Positions 22,688 through 37,399 of a stretch of DNA of 64,000 bases are shown here, piece by piece. Origin of the DNA: Euonymus europaeus. Taxonomy: Eukaryota > Streptophyta > Magnoliopsida > Celastrales > Celastraceae. Numbering within the stretch: the first letter of the stretch is position 1; each line of letters opens with the position of its first letter. Made by a program: the position numbers and the translations under genes. The stretch lies in NCBI GenBank assembly GCA_963580455.1, contig OY756968.1, positions 3,075,544-3,139,543 of the forward strand, given 5' to 3'. The notes beneath the pieces are model-generated. The model worked only from the letters and a program-made list of their open reading frames with translations. It had not been told where the DNA came from and made no database searches.

Positions 22688-25600
22688 ATGGGGAAAGACG
22701 AGAGTTCGGAGAAAACACTGGAGCTATTCTTGAAGATTGGACTGGATGAGCGAACCGCGCAAAATACAGTCGCAAACAAGAAGGTCACAGCTAATCTCAC
22801 TGCCGTCATTACCGAGGTACTCAATTCGATACTTCTCTGTTTGTTCATTGCTTGCTTCCGAGAAATGAAGGATTAATTAGGATGAAATAGATATTGGGGG
22901 TGAGGCCAGTGGTGTTGAAGATGTTTGATTTGGAATTTTTCAAGAGGAATTGGAATTGCATGGGAAAGGGGTTTAGATTTTTGCAGCAATAGGTATGCTT
23001 GCCCGGTCGCTTATTTTTCAGTTTCGACATAGGACTAGGGCTAGTGTCTCTATGTTTTTCTGCTTACTGTATCTGAGATTAAATCTGAATTGGTTTGCTC
23101 TGGTAACTTCTTGTCTTACTAAATCTTAGTTCTTCTTTAAGTAATGATACAGGGAAAAAAAACTGAAAAAATTACTCACCTATGCGAACCATCGAAAGGA
23201 AGGAAAAATAATAATAATTAACAGAACTGAAACAAACTCCTTCTGTACAGTAGGTAAGACAAACATTGTTATTCATTTTGTATTTTTCTCCGTAGTATCT
23301 AATATCTAGTTTCTTCCCATTTTGTTCATGTCTAGTATTTCCTTACTTGTTATGAACTTGGTCATTATGTTTCTATTTTGTTATATTCAGGCTGGTGTCA
23401 GTGATGGATGCTCCCGGACAACTGGAAATCTACTATACACGGTAGGAGGGTTATCATCTATTTCTTTTTAGATTTTTTTTTCCATTATTTTCATTGGGAT
23501 TATTTTTCTCTTAAAATTGTCATGCGTTTTATGCCATGGATTGGTAATTCTATTGACACAATAAATTTGCATCTATCGAAGTTATGAATTGTATATCCTG
23601 AGAGGTGCATTCTGTATGGTTCATAGGTTGCCACAAAGTTTCCAGCTAATGCACTTGTACATCGCCCGACTTTGGTGCAGTACATTGTATCCTCTAAGGT
23701 TAAGGAACTATCTTCTCTCTTCTTCAATTTCAGTGAGTAGTATTTCCATTGTTGATGGAGACATTTAGTTTCTCTTAGCATAATCAGTGATTTTTTTGGA
23801 TAGTGAAGAATATATTATTATATTTTCTTGGCTTTGAAATGTGCACATGTTCTATCAATCTCACGGCTCACATAATTATTACATAATTATTATTTCTGCA
23901 GATTAAAACCCCAGCACAGCTAGATGCAGCATTTTCATTTTTTATGGGTATTGGTCCTGGAAATTTAAAGCTGGATGAATTTGAAGAAGCATGTGGTGTA
24001 GGTATGATATATTGTCGTGATTTGGATTCATTGTAATGAAATTTATTATGCTGCTGGCTCTTGTAAGTGTTTTTACCCCCCTTTTTAGTTTTGATCTAGC
24101 AATCTACACATGTGCATTCCTATTCCTGTAGTGGGGGGGATATTCTTTGCTGTTTCTATTTGCTTGTGATTTTTTTAATTAATTTTTAATGTGGATTTCA
24201 TATGCTTTTGCTTAATTCCTGTGTTACCTTCTGGAGATGCAGAAGTTAATAACTTCAATTTTCTTACGAGCAGGGGTTGAAGTTTCAGCAGAAGAAATTG
24301 AAAGGACTGTCAATGAAATATTTGAGGAGAAAAGGAAAGCAATTTTGGAGCAACGTTATCGAACAAATGGTTAGTGTTGGATTTGATGAGGTTAAGAACA
24401 ACAGGCTCCTTTGAATTTTTTTCTCCATTATGCACTTTAGAGTTTAGACCATGGGTTATTACTACTAACAGTTCTTTGGAACTTGTTTTATATACTCACT
24501 CTTGTTGACAACTTGACATGCATATCTTGCTACACTCTCTCTTGCCCGAACACATGCGCACACACATGAACAAATGCACCCTTTCTTTCCCGCGAGTAAG
24601 CCCTTCCCGTAAACAATACAACCATGAAGGAAGCAACATCTACAAACTAACAATTAACTCAACCAGGAGCACCAGAAGACCAAATTTTTTTTGGGAGAAA
24701 CTATCCTCTTGGTATGCCTTTGTAGCTACTTTCTTCAAAAGCTCATCCATAATATCAGAACATTACAAGGGAATACATCCTTCTCACTTGGATAAGGCAT
24801 AGCAAGCTAAGACTTCTGCCCGGATATTAGCCTCTCTCAAGGAGTGAATCAATTTCAAGTCTACAAAATTTTGACCTTTAAATATTATATCAAAGTAGTT
24901 GACAAATGCTTCTATAATCAATTTGTGCATGTTATAACTACGCTGGAGTGTCGGCTTCCCTATTCTTTTGATTTTGATTTTTATGCTTTGTTTTTCTTTT
25001 TCATTGTACTTATCAACTTTTGGCTTGCCATTCTATCAATTTGTCTCCAGTGGGTGATTTATTCAGCCTTTCTCGTAAGAGGCATCCTTGGGCAGATCCA
25101 AAGATTGTCAAGGTTTGCATTTTTGTTCTTTGTTTTCCTTTTGTGCATTCTGGAGCCTTCATTCCAAAGTAATGTACGCTAGGCTTTGTGTTGTTGACAG
25201 TTGCTCTGCTTTCCATATCTTTCTGTGACAGAATCTCATAGACACAAAATTGAAAGAATTACTGGGTGAAAGGACTGAAGCTGACAATGAAAAACCTTCC
25301 AAAAAAAAGAAGGAAAAGCCTGCTAAAGTTGAGGTATGAAAAGTGAAAACCTTTTTTTCTTAATGTATACCTGCTTCCATTTTTGACTTGAGGCATAAGA
25401 GCTATCCTAATGTCTCCCTGCATATTGAACTTCAATAGGACAAAACAGTTACTGATATTGCTCCAGCACCGCCATCCGAGGAAGATCTTAATCCTTTTCT
25501 GATATTCCCGCAACCAGAGGAAAACTACAAGGTTGATATCTAAGAGTTGCTTGCTCTTTTTTCCTCACTTATATTGTCGATTGCATGATTATTGGCTTGA

Positions 25601-28600
25601 ATATTCTGATAGATTCTTGTGATTTGTTAGGTTCATACAGAAGTATTTTTCAGTGATGGCTCTGTGCTGAGGAGTAGCAATACGAGGGAATTGTTAGACA
25701 ACCACTTGAAAGCAACAGGGGGAAAGGTTTTCACTCGTTTTCCGCCCGAACCAAATGGATATTTGCATATTGGTCATGCTAAGGTACTTTTGTTGTAATA
25801 AGGCTGTGGTATCGCATATCAGTAAGGTGAAAAATGGTCTGAGATTTAATGTCTGCTTTGACTCTGGCTTTTTATGAAATCCTTCTCAGGCAATGTTTGT
25901 TGACTTTGGCCTGGCCAAGGAGAGAGGTGGACATTGCTACCTGAGGTGAGGAATTTTCTCCTTTTTACTTTGGTTTTTGTGCCGTCTTCCAATATGTTAC
26001 AGTGAATGTTTTGGTAGTTTGGTCTTTGGAGGATGATCAAATTCCTGCTTCCATACGTTGCTGGTTTGAGGCTCAACACTCATCTCCTTTAAGCCTATAA
26101 AAAATGTGAATATTTTACAATGGAAAATAGCCTCGCTGGCTCTATTCTCTTAACTACAATATAGTCAGCTAGATGAATAAGTAGAAATTAACTGTTAGAA
26201 AGGATCGAATGTTATGCGTGGTTAGATTTTTTCCTTCAATCTCTTTTCTAGAACTGTTTGTTTGACTATTACTTCATCGTTTTTATCCGTTCCTTGTCCC
26301 AAATTGTTTGAAGTCAGCTCTATGAATCTGTTAGAGAAATCAATGAGAATACAAATGTGAATTATTTTTCATGCCATTTATGGGTTCAATTCCTATCAAG
26401 TAATGTTTGATTATTACTTTATGATTTATTCTTCCAGTTGCTTCCTCGGATTTGCCAAATGTTTTTGGAATGTTTACCCTGCTTTGGATTTAATTTAGTT
26501 AGAATATGAGAATGAAGGAGTAACTGTACTTTTCAGTGTAGTTCGGCGAAGTTAACCTCATAACTTTTCTGACTGCTTCCTCAGAATGACTTTGAATGGA
26601 ACAGTGTCATTGTATTCAGGGATTTGATATTTTACCTTTTCAGGTTTGATGATACTAACCCTGAAGCTGAAAAGAAAGAGTATATTGATCATATTGAAGA
26701 AATTGTCCGGTGGATGGGTTGGGAGCCTTACAAGGTCTAAATATTTCCACATAGTGGAAATGCTGTTGGTGTTCATTTTCATAATTTCTTTATTTTGTAA
26801 CATTTGCCTCTTTCATTTTTGCAGATTACATACACGAGTGACTATTTCCAAGATCTGTATGAATTTGCGGTAGACCTGATACGAAGGGGTCATGCTTATG
26901 TTGACCATCAGGTTTGTGCTAAATTGTTGATACGATGAATTCTGGATGTTGCCTTATCTTTCTTTTGCTGTTACTTCAAATCTTCTACTTTTTCTTTTTT
27001 ACTTCTCTTTAATCCTATGCTCCCCCTCGCTACACTCCAATGCTTTTTACAACTAATTGATTCATTAACGTTATTTTTTTTAGTCGTATGAATGTCCTTT
27101 GGAAACTTGCACTAATAATTGCATTAATTGATATTATTTATTTTGGAGATTTATTATTTCCAAACTTATTATGTTTTTTTTAAGAGTGTTCAATGAATGG
27201 TTTTCTGCTTTCCCATTGTTTTTCATCCTAGCATTTATATATTAAGTTTCAAACTTGGTTTATGATCTGATTGATATAATTTAGTGAACTGTTATAGCTT
27301 ATTCTATATGTAGAGCCCTGAGGAGATCAAGGAGTACAGGGAGAAGAAGATGAATAGTCCTTGGAGGAATAGACCAATCAAGGATTCTTTGAAACTTTTT
27401 GAAGAAATGAGGCGAGGCATGATTGAGGAGGGCAAAGCAACACTCAGAATGAAGCAAGACATGCAGAGTGACAATTTCAACATGTATGACCTCATTGCTT
27501 ATCGGATCAAGGTGAAAGTAATTTATTTTATATTTTCCGCTGAATAATTCTCCAGCTCTTGTATCGTGAAGGACTTACAATTCTTGTCCAGTTTACTCCT
27601 CATCCACATTCAGGGGACAAGTGGTGTATATATCCGAGCTATGACTATGCGCACTGCATCGTTGATTCTATTGAGAATGTCACACATTCGGTATGGTGCA
27701 TATTCTTTTACAGCTTGTTCTATCATTTTTCATTTTATTATTTCAAGCTGGGTTTATGAGTATTCATCTGTTGGCATCTTCAAAAATTATCTGTCCTATC
27801 TATGATTGCCTGGTGCTTTTTTTTTTAATGCCATATCTTAAATAATAGAACAATGCAGATAGCCGTTCATCTTCAGTTGCAGATTGCATTCAATTTTTTT
27901 TACTCGTTTTTTTATTAAAGAATGAATGGAGCTATCAGACTGGGTTTTTGTTGTTTGTTTGTGAGAAATATCTTTTGTGCTCTTTAATTCATATTTAGAT
28001 TGGTCATTGTTGTTCAATTTTTTTGCAGCTCTGCACTCTTGAATTTGAGACACGGCGCGCTTCATACTATTGGTTATTACATGCACTGGGCATTTACCAA
28101 CCTCATGTATGGGAGTATTCAAGACTGAATGTTACCAATACTGTCATGTCTAAGCGAAAGGTAACTGATGCTTCTGATGTTCTGTTCTTTTTGTACATTT
28201 TAGTCTTGAATATGATCTTTTATTTATTTTTACTCTTTATAAATATTTATTGACTATAAGATAATTTGCAGCTAAATTTTTTGGTGACCAACAATTATGT
28301 TGACGGTTGGGATGACCCTCGTCTTATGACTCTAGCCGGGTTACGACGTAGGGGTGTGACTTCAACTTCAATCAATACTTTTGTTCGAGGAATTGGAATT
28401 ACTAGGAGGTCAGCGTACATGAATTTTTTTGTTTGTTATTTTGGGTACATAACAGTAGACAAATCATACTTACTATGCTCTGTTGTTTAAAGCATTACTT
28501 TATGTTGTTGCAGTGATTGCAGTGTGATACGTTTGGATCGTCTTGAATATCACATAAGGGAAGAACTAAACAAAACAGCACCTCGCACAATGGTCGTGCT

Positions 28601-30630
28601 ACGTCCTCTCAAGGTGTGGACCCCCCCCTCTCTCTCTATCCCTCTTTTATTTTTTAGACTGAATAAATCATTTTGTTCCATTATATCACCTTTTCCTCAT
28701 ATGTTCTCAGGTAGTCATTACAAATCTAGAATCCGGCAATATAAGGGATCTTGATGCAAAGAAATGGCCTGATGCTCAAGCAGAGGATGCAACTTACAAG
28801 GTCTCTGTGGAACTCGAAGCAATTTTTTTAAATCCTTTTTTTATTTGGGATTTTTTTTAATTGAAAAGATTATCTGGGGGTAAGGTCTGCATATTCCCAA
28901 CCCCGCCCATCACGAGAGTCTTGTGCATAAGAATTGTTTATCTTTTTAAGAAGATTTCTTGTTAACAATCAACGGTTGAGAATTGAGCTGAAATACTCTA
29001 TCCAAACAGTTGAGCTTGATTCTGGATGATCAAATATCACCTGTTCCTTTGACGATCACCGTTTCTGTAAACCTATGTATTTAGTCCTAGTTAATCTGGT
29101 GGTTAGCCCATATAATTATAAACATTCAAATGGTTTAATAAATGTTGGAAATCAATTTGATCATCTTTGAATTTTTTTCTTGGTCCTTTTTTTTAAAATT
29201 ATAAATAAATTATGAGATTCAATTTGTGCTTGATATTAGGAATAGGCTGGAAACTATATATATGAAATAAAACAGTTCTACATGTATTTAAGATTTGCAT
29301 TGCTCATTTCTTTACCTGATTTCAAATTAGGTACCCTTTTCCAATATAATATACATTGAACACTCTGATTTCCGGATGAAAGATTCAAAAGATTATTATG
29401 GGCTTGCTCCTGGTAAATCTGTCTTGCTTAGGTATGTAGATATTTCTAGTCCTTATTCGTGACATAGTTGAGTCTGTACATTATGCGTCAATATAAAGAA
29501 ACACGTTGTTTGTGCAGATATGCATTTCCAATAAAGTGTACAAATGTAGTCCTTGCTGAGAATAAAGAGAATGTTCTTGAAATCCACGCAGAGTATGATC
29601 CTTCCAAGAGTACAAAGCCTAAGGTTTCTATTCTCATTGCTGATTTTTTGTGTGGAATGAATGTGTCAAACAATGAAATTGGTTTCTTGGTAAATTTATG
29701 TTGCACTATTTATTTTACACAGGGGGTACTTCACTGGGTTGCTGAACCTTCACCTGGGTCTGATCCACTAAAGGTGGAAGTCAGATTGTTTGAAAAACTA
29801 TTTAATTCTGAGGTAGGTAATTGTTACTGAATATGGATTTCTTTAAAATTTCCTCTTCACCTCTAGATCATGGACCTCTTACGTTGACATGTTCTCTAAT
29901 TTTTGAATCAGAATCCTGCTGAACTAGATGATTGGCTTGCGGATCTGAATCCAGAGTCCAAAGTGGTAGTACCTGATGCATATGCTTTGCAATCAGTAAA
30001 GGGTGCTGCTGTTGGGGATAGCTATCAGTTTGAGAGACTTGGTAATTTTCAACCCCTCTGTCTTGTTGGGATATTTGGCGGATGTCTATTCAGTTTGAAT
30101 GAATCATTTGCACTTTTGTTTGAAGTTTAGTTTTTGATATCAAATGGCCATGAAGGCCGACTCCAATATAAGGGTTGAATGGACAGTGCTTGAGTAGGGA
30201 ATGCTAGATAATCCGCCTTCATATGGGCTTAGCAATAAGCATCTGCCAAAGTAGCATCTTCTGGAAATTTAATATCCCTATCAATGAATTGTTAGGTTAC
30301 ACATGCTTCAAAATGCATTGTTATTTTAAAAACAAAACTAAGGGAGTGGAATTTTATCCTAATTGTGGGAGCATTAGCATTTGTGTCAGTGATTTTGTAA
30401 CGTGGGATGATTGTAATAATAACTGGACCATGGTTGTACACTAGCAATAATAGGATTGATATAGATCGTCTCTTATGGAAAAGAAGTCCTTGGTCTGTCA
30501 TGCATCTAATAATCCGTGCTTTAAATCTGGAACAGGCTACTTTGTTGTCGATAAGGACTCTACTCCTGAGAAACTTGTCTTTAATCGAACAGTTACCCTG
30601 CGAGATAGTTATGGCAAGGGTGGAAAGTAG
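22688..30630 (+). CDS. GlnRS: Glutaminyl-tRNA synthetase (class I, eukaryotic type)
   Basis: Twenty-three exons join in frame to 789 aa: 22688-22816, 23391-23441, 23627-23698, 23902-24001, 24274-24369, 25051-25112, 25232-25333, 25439-25531, 25631-25783, 25890-25945, 26644-26734, 26825-26911, 27314-27511, 27592-27690, 28029-28160, 28272-28408, 28514-28613, 28711-28800, 29331-29431, 29518-29623, 29723-29812, 29912-30041 and 30536-30630. The enzyme charges tRNA-Gln with glutamine in the cytosol. An N-terminal GlnRS-specific helical region (about 1-170) and a lysine-rich linker (about 190-203) precede the class I catalytic core. HIGH is at 281-284 within [10 protein letters not shown] and the KMSKS-type loop VMSKR at 502-506. 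The anticodon-binding beta-barrels follow, to the end. Length and exon-by-exon similarity match the plant cytosolic enzyme (OVA9 in Arabidopsis). Every intron is GT-AG. Confidence 0.97.
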
Positions 30631-31610
30631 CACCAATCCACAAGGAAATCTGAACGCGAGTCATACATGTGGTAAGTAGCAATACTTGTGTTTTCTCAAA
30701 AGTTTGATTACGGCAGGACTTTGTGTTAGCAATCTGAACCACTCACATCTTATTTGTGGATATAGTTTTCAAAGCACCTGGATTTGTTCATAATAGTTCA
30801 CATAAATCCTTATTCCAGCAATAAATTATCAGCTTCTTAGAAAATAGAAACTCATAAGATTATAAATTTGTTTATCTTGCTTGTGGTGAATCATACATCT
30901 GATATTCCTTATCAGCCTTGCCTTGTATGGACCTTTCTCATTCCCGACTCATTACTTTTTTTCCCTGCCTAATATATGTTGGTAAACCCTCCTGTTTAAT
31001 GGGGCTTGAATTTTTTTATTTTCAACACTCTGTTAGCTCGAAATCCTCTGGTGCAAGGGTGTTCAAAAACAGATGTAAGCATCAGTGCAGGAAATATGAT
31101 CCATGATACTGAGGTCATGATGATCATTCTAATAAATAGTGAATTACTGACATTATTTTCATGAGACCATATGTGATTTCCTTACTCCATTTTGTGTTAA
31201 TGTATATGTTTTCTTTGCTTATATTAATATTTCTGAGGTTGTGAGATTGTAGTCTACCGTAACAAATCCCAACCAGTTGGGGTGGGATTGGGACCTGTTC
31301 CATGATAGAGCCACATGATTTTAGGATACTACCCTTTTGGCCTATGTACTCGGTAGCATCATCCTTCGCGAGAATCCTAGTCTTAGTCTTAGTCTTAGCC
31401 TTAGCCTTTTCTGGCATCAACCTCCAAAGAACTTTGCTGATTGAAGACCATGGTTTTTCTTTCTTTTCTCAGCTCACCCTAAATTCTCAGCCTTGTTTTT
31501 TCCAAGTACTAACTATACGATGTCAATATTATATGGAAGTGACACCACTTTTGTTACTGTGTGTTATCATATCTCACTCCATTTCTCGAGTTCACTAACA
31601 CCATAACTGC
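30631..31610. other. 3' region of the GlnRS gene
   Basis: The 3' UTR should begin at 30631. The stretch is T-rich, and around 31374-31409 it carries a short run of CTTAGT/CTTAGC hexamers. No further coding exon is supported. Confidence 0.5.
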
Positions 31611-32150
31611 CGATTTCCTTCCTCAAATGGGTGGTGTTGGGCCGTAAGAAGTTGTTCCGTGGGGCAAGTTGGAACTAAAAGCTTCAGGCCTTAAAACCGA
31701 AACAAAACCACTAGGCATAGAAGGAGCTGTAAGTCTTTTAGCCGTAGCAGCTCTTTTTATTTATTTATATAAGTGTGAAATAAACCGGTGTGATTGAATC
31801 CGTAACCGATGCAGTGCCATTAGTGCTTTTATTTCATTAGTTAGTCTTTCTCGATGGGATTCATGCAAAGGCAAAGGCTAAGGCAAGGAGGAGCGGGCAT
31901 AGGGCCTCTGTTGTGTTGGGCCAACAGAGGCGAATAGGGTCAGCACGAATAAAGAAGATTTTCAGGTGAAAAAAGGAGAAACCTCTTTTGGGCCTGAGAG
32001 AGGATGACGGACAAAAGGGGATGGCTCCAAGCGAGTGGGTAAGGTATAGAAAGCAACCAGCTAATCGAAGTTCTTGTTCCCCCCTGTACTGAAGCCTTGG
32101 AGCACCTTGACCCGCTGGGAAGTGGTTAGTTGGAATTTTATCACTTCTGA
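31611..32150. other. GC-richer insert, possibly organelle-derived (NUMT-like)
   Basis: Base composition changes here: the sequence is clearly less AT-rich than both flanks and contains purine-rich runs such as GGCAAGGAGGAGCGGGC near 31883. The style resembles plant mitochondrial intergenic DNA. I cannot identify an organelle gene in it, so this is a compositional hint only. Confidence 0.25.
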
Positions 32151-32535
32151 GGGTTAGGGTTGTTACTTGTTACTCATGTGAGAAAATTTTCATGAAAGAC
32201 AATTGATTTCTTTGGAAGCTGAATGGCTGATTGCAAGTAAAACTTTACATAATCGTCATATCGATGACGATATCCACTAGACTCCAAAGTCCAAAGTACA
32301 TATAGCAAGTGTACATAATTGCTTACCCCATAAAAACTCAGCTTATAAAATCAGATATTGTGAACGGGCTAAATGATATACCCTTTAGGCTTTAGCAGAT
32401 ACCATAATGATTTTGAGCCATCACATGAAAGTACTGTGAAAGTCAAAAAGAAAGGATTAAGACCTATGTCAAGATTTTTAGGTAGTGGACCCTTAGGAAA
32501 ATAATAACAGGGCCACCCCACTCTAGCCCAGTGCT

Positions 32536-33669
32536 CTAGTGACCCATCTCTTCCAAGTCCCTGAGCTGCCATATGTCATTCAGATTGTTCCATAATGTAT
32601 CTGTCATGTCATCACTTGTCCAATTTCCTTCTGCCACCTGGCATTCTGATGGTAAGTTGTAGAAACTATCCATATCTGATGAAATGGGATATTCTACATT
32701 GAAGCCCTCCATGTCAAAGCTACTGCCACTCGCATAGTAACATTGATCATCTAGATTTGGGTGGTGGTTAACTGTAAGTGGACTTTTTGGGTATTCAGGA
32801 ATTTGAGGCTGCTGTGAGATTATTGTCATGGAATCTGTGGAAATAGTGGTATTTGGACTAGTCACTGCAGCCGTTGAATTATCCGTGCTCATCAGATAAG
32901 GGTTCTGTGCCAATTTGTTGGTTGGGGTAGGACAAGGAGACAAAGTAGGAGCTGTCGCAGAGTTTGGTGATAGAGAAACATCCGTCTGATATTGGGTTGT
33001 CAAAGAAGATGAAGGAGAGGAAGAAGTTGAGGTTTGTTCCATCTTTTGAAGCAATCTTGGAACCCAAAAGCACCTAAGAGCATCAGAAAACCTCTTGCTG
33101 TTAGACTCAATGTTCATTTGGCGAGCCTGTTTTTGCACTCTTGTCCTCCAATAGTTCTTGATCTCATTGTCTGTTCGTCCGGGTAAATGCTCTGCAATCT
33201 TTGACCACCTAAGATACATATATAACAGTAACACTTATAAGTATGACCAATAGTGGTTAGTTGTAGATGTAATCTAATCAAGAATTCACACCTGTTGCCC
33301 CATTTGGAATGGAGATCAAGGATCAAAAGCTGCTCTTGTGGCGTAAGATTTCCGCGCTTAATGTCTGGTTTTAGATAATTCAGCCATCTCAATCTGCAAC
33401 TCTTTCCAGTTCTCTTCAGCCCTGAAAAAATAACGGGACATTAATGTTCAATACTAGAAAGAATGAATTTTTCAATAAACTTGATTAATTAGTCTCTTAC
33501 CTGCACATTTTGCTAACATGTTCCATCTACCTTCGCCGTGTCGTGCAATGTAGTGATTGAGCATTGTGTCTTCTTCCAGAGTCCAGGGCCCTCTTCTTAG
33601 TTCTTGACCGTCTTCTTCACTAGAATTGCTGGTCCTTTTTGTACCACTAGGCCTAGTAGTACCTCCCAT
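32536..33669 (-). CDS. MYB62: R2R3-MYB transcription factor, subgroup 20 (MYB62/MYB116 type)
   Basis: Three exons on the minus strand (33669-33501, 33421-33292, 33208-32536) encode 323 aa. R2 spans about 26-77 with Trp29, Trp49 and Trp69. R3 spans about 80-127, with Trp101 and Trp120 and [11 protein letters not shown]. Introns interrupt after KCAG and within GNR|W, the standard two positions of R2R3-MYB genes. Just after the repeats, [35 protein letters not shown] is the signature of subgroup 20 (MYB2, 62, 78, 108, 112, 116). The C-terminal [16 protein letters not shown] fits MYB62/MYB116 best. Arabidopsis MYB62 is a nuclear regulator linked to phosphate starvation and gibberellin. The middle is Ser/Thr/Pro-rich, as is usual for an activation region. 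A TATA box lies upstream at 33895-33888. Confidence 0.92.
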
Positions 33670-33887
33670 TGTGATGTGTTAGAAGTTCAGAGAAAAAGCA
33701 AGTTAAATTGCGAAGAAGCCGTGATTTATAGACACCAAGATTCACAACAGAGTTCAAACTTCAATCCCACCACATCTAGAAAACTAGAAGAAGAAAAAAA
33801 AGAGTAAACACCCAATTGGATCTTTTCTTCAAAAGAAATCGTAGAAATTTAGTATTCCTCGAGATGTTATGTCCTACAATGGTGATG

Positions 33888-33895
33888 AATTTATA
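33888..33895 (-). promoter_or_regulatory. TATA box of the MYB gene
   Basis: Read on the minus strand this is TATAAATT, 219 bases upstream of the MYB start codon. It predicts a leader of about 190 bases. Confidence 0.45.
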
Positions 33896-36800
33896 GTCCA
33901 CAAAAGAAGGCAAATATAAAGGAAGACCCCACTAAATTTGGGTCTTTATCCGGATGCGTTTGATAAAAGAGTAATAAATAAGCGTGTATTGCATTATTTG
34001 ATTAATCATTACCTATCTTGTCTTACGGGTAACTATTACACTCAAAATATTAAAAAAATTACTTAAAAAATTATCTGATAAATAATATACATGCCTATGA
34101 AACATGAATACTTATTTTTTTCATCTAATTTTAACTGTTCTTGTAATTATTACATTCCTATCGGACACTGAAAGACAAAAACTTAGAAATTCAAAGTATT
34201 TCTTGGTAGAATAAAACGATACCTGTTAATGTCTAGATTCTATTCTAAAAGAAACGTGATTGACTGGACAAAATATATTTTATGGTAATCGAAAACGTGG
34301 AAAAATAGGGATTGCAAAGTAGGGCGGCATTGAGTTGAAGGATGTTAGAAATTGTGTGGCAAGTGAAGCGATAGTCATAGTTCTGTTCTGGCTTTGGAAT
34401 AGAATATTATGGTGATTCATCAGCTACAGTTGTTCTATCGATTCTCCAACTTTGTAACAACGACTTTTCCTATTCAGTTTCTGTTTCTCCTAACCTATAT
34501 TGAAGCTGTAGAGATAGTGACCGACTTGGATAGAGTCAAAGAAACCATTAACATTCAAATTTGTCTCAAAGAGAGAAAAAATAGTTCGATTGACCTAAAC
34601 CAACTCATCCAATCATCATCATCTGGGGATTTTCTTCAGCCTAGAATAACTCAATCCCAAAACCCATCAAAAATTATGAGTTCAGAACTTTCATGCATGC
34701 CCTTAGGTTAAAATGAAGACTTTTTTTGTCACAATATCTAAATTGGTAACTTTTCCGACTGCTAGATTCAATTATTCTGCCATACGTGGATTAAACTTTG
34801 ATGGTAGAAAAGTAGTCTTCAATAAGCAGAACCATACAAAGGGCTGAAGAGAAGAAGTGATTGAAAGCTTTAAATGCAGCAGAGAAGGGAAATGGTGGTG
34901 GGGTTTCTGGCCTTCTGGGTGTTTTGAAGATATCAATAGATTGAAAATGGAGAGAGTATAAGAATCAATTATTGGAGGAGTAGGATTATTAGGATAGGCT
35001 TCTGTACTCTCTCTTTTTCTGATTATGATAGGCTTCTGTACTTTTGTATGAAGAGACATCACCCATCAAAGCATACCATATTTGGTCAATAGTTACATTA
35101 GTGTGTCATAATGCTTTTACCCTCTACCACCGTCTTTGAATATAAAAGCTTAGGCACTTCATGTGATCCTAACACAGATAGAGCATAAATGAAAGTTTCA
35201 CCTTCACAGGATACATTGCATGTATATGCCTGCAATAATTGTGACTATCTAGCTAGCTAGGATGGCATGAACATTAGAAAATTGTCATATTGTGCGGCAG
35301 CACATGCGTGCTTAACTAGCGCACGAGTGGTTAATTAGTTGTCTTACAGTATTTGTGTTAGTGTGTTGCATGTGTCAGATCAGTGCGCGCGACTATGTCG
35401 CGTCTGATACGCACATCATGACATTATAACAAACTGCCATTTGAATTCAACACTCTTAAAACACTGATATCTAAAGCCAAATATCGAAAATTACTTATTG
35501 TCATATGGACCTGTAAATGTGCTTGATAATTTTCAAGATTTATACAGCTTCGTGAATGTGACAGGAGTGGTGTGAAATCTAGCTAGGCTTAGTGAAATGT
35601 TGATTAACTTGTGAATTGATGTATGATATGACTGAAAAAATCCATTGTTCTGGCACTTGATTTTGCATCATGAATAGCTTACAGAGTCAATAGCTTGTGG
35701 GTATTGAACACTAAAGCTAAAGTGTGATATTCTTGAACATTGATTATGAATAAGACATTCTCATGATTTGTTTTCTAAAGGTAATGATTTGATGGAGTTG
35801 CCCACTACTCTCTGAAACAAGCAATTTTCCCGTAAAAATTGTATCATTTATTGGATGTCAGAGAAAAAATTTATATATGACATGCAACAATGATACCAAC
35901 TCTGTTTGCAGAAATTAGTGTTGGATATTGTTCCTTTTTCATCTTGTGATGATAGTTGAGTTACCTATAAAAAATGTTTGTAGTTTTCATCAGAGCATCA
36001 TATAAATCTAACACAAACAAAGAAATGGAAATGGTATAGTCCGCTCTAGGTCTAAAGTAAGGGCGAAGCCATGGCAAAATGTGGGGTTGTAATTAATGTC
36101 CACTTAGATTTACTAGAGTACGATTAAGTCAGTGGAGGTATCTTCTCTTGTATTTATTTATTTATTTTTAGAATTAAACGTATTGTCACATGAATTTACG
36201 ATCTCACTTTGATCTAATGAAGGTTATAATGATCACTAAAGATTATAATAATTAACATTATATAAATTAACAAATACTCAACAGCCTATTAAATTGTTAT
36301 TGGAAATTATAAAGTGAACAGTATGCATGCCATCTTTTCTTGGGCCGGGTAAACAAAACATGAAAATTATAAATCGTTGTGGGCTAGACATTCCCATCAA
36401 AATGCAGTGGAGGCCCCATGACAATAAATGGGCCACATAGAAGCCCTGTAGGCGCTAACTGTCACTAATTCCATATCATGCTCTGATTCAATCGGCCATA
36501 TCTAAGGCTTTTTTTTTTTTTTAACTAACTATAACGTTAGAGTGGGTTGACGGCCCGAAAATGGGAAAATCTGTTGGAGTTATCAAATTAAAACTTTAAA
36601 TTATCGAGTTGAAAAGTTTGAACATCAAATGATTAAATTAGATTATAATGTAATCAATCTTTCCGTGATTATAAATTATATTAATCTTATAGGGATGGTT
36701 GGTTAGCACACCTAATAAGTGTGGGCTCCCTATCCAAATAACCTGTAAGAATCAAAACATTTTAGGAGCCATCATTAGTACTTTTTAGATCCTTAAAAGG

Positions 36801-37399
36801 CCAACTAGTTTGGTTCCATTGTTATGGCCGCCATTTGTGATGTTTACAGCACATGTTCTCTTGTTTTGCCATTAAATTCCATTTTTTACTACAAAACAAA
36901 AGGAATTCCAATTCGGACTATACCGATTACATTGCCACAACATGCTCGAAACTACCATGTTGGGAGCCAACTGGCTCTTGTGCATTACTTTTCTCATGGA
37001 CATGAATCTATGAACAGGCCAAATCGATGATTACTTTGTAATCCAATCACTTTTTTATGGCACATAGATCAAGAAAATAGATTGAGGGAGTTTGGTTGGC
37101 GGTGGACTGAGAAATTTATAGGAAAGGGAGAGAGATTGATGGAAGTTTTGGGGCATCCCGATTCGTTTTTTTAAAGCATCTAGGTTTAAAAATTAGGATC
37201 TTAGCACTAAATTTAATTATATGGAATGGTCTTAGTTTTAATTTTTGGGAGACTTTCGGTTGTTGGCTTACTCCTATGCTAAAATATGATTATACATGTA
37301 TAAGTTTATTTTTTTAAAAAAATATATTTGATGGGCTTGAGCCCCTTGACTCAAGGCGTTGATTCACTATTGACAACACACCCATACAAATATGATGCT

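Noticed and set aside
24518..24802. 94-codon frame in intron 5 of the GlnRS gene
   Set aside because: Intronic, and excluded by in-phase joining of exons 5 and 6.
36824..37030. 68-codon plus-strand frame starting MAAICDVYST
   Set aside because: Isolated in AT-rich DNA with no family resemblance and no neighbouring exons.
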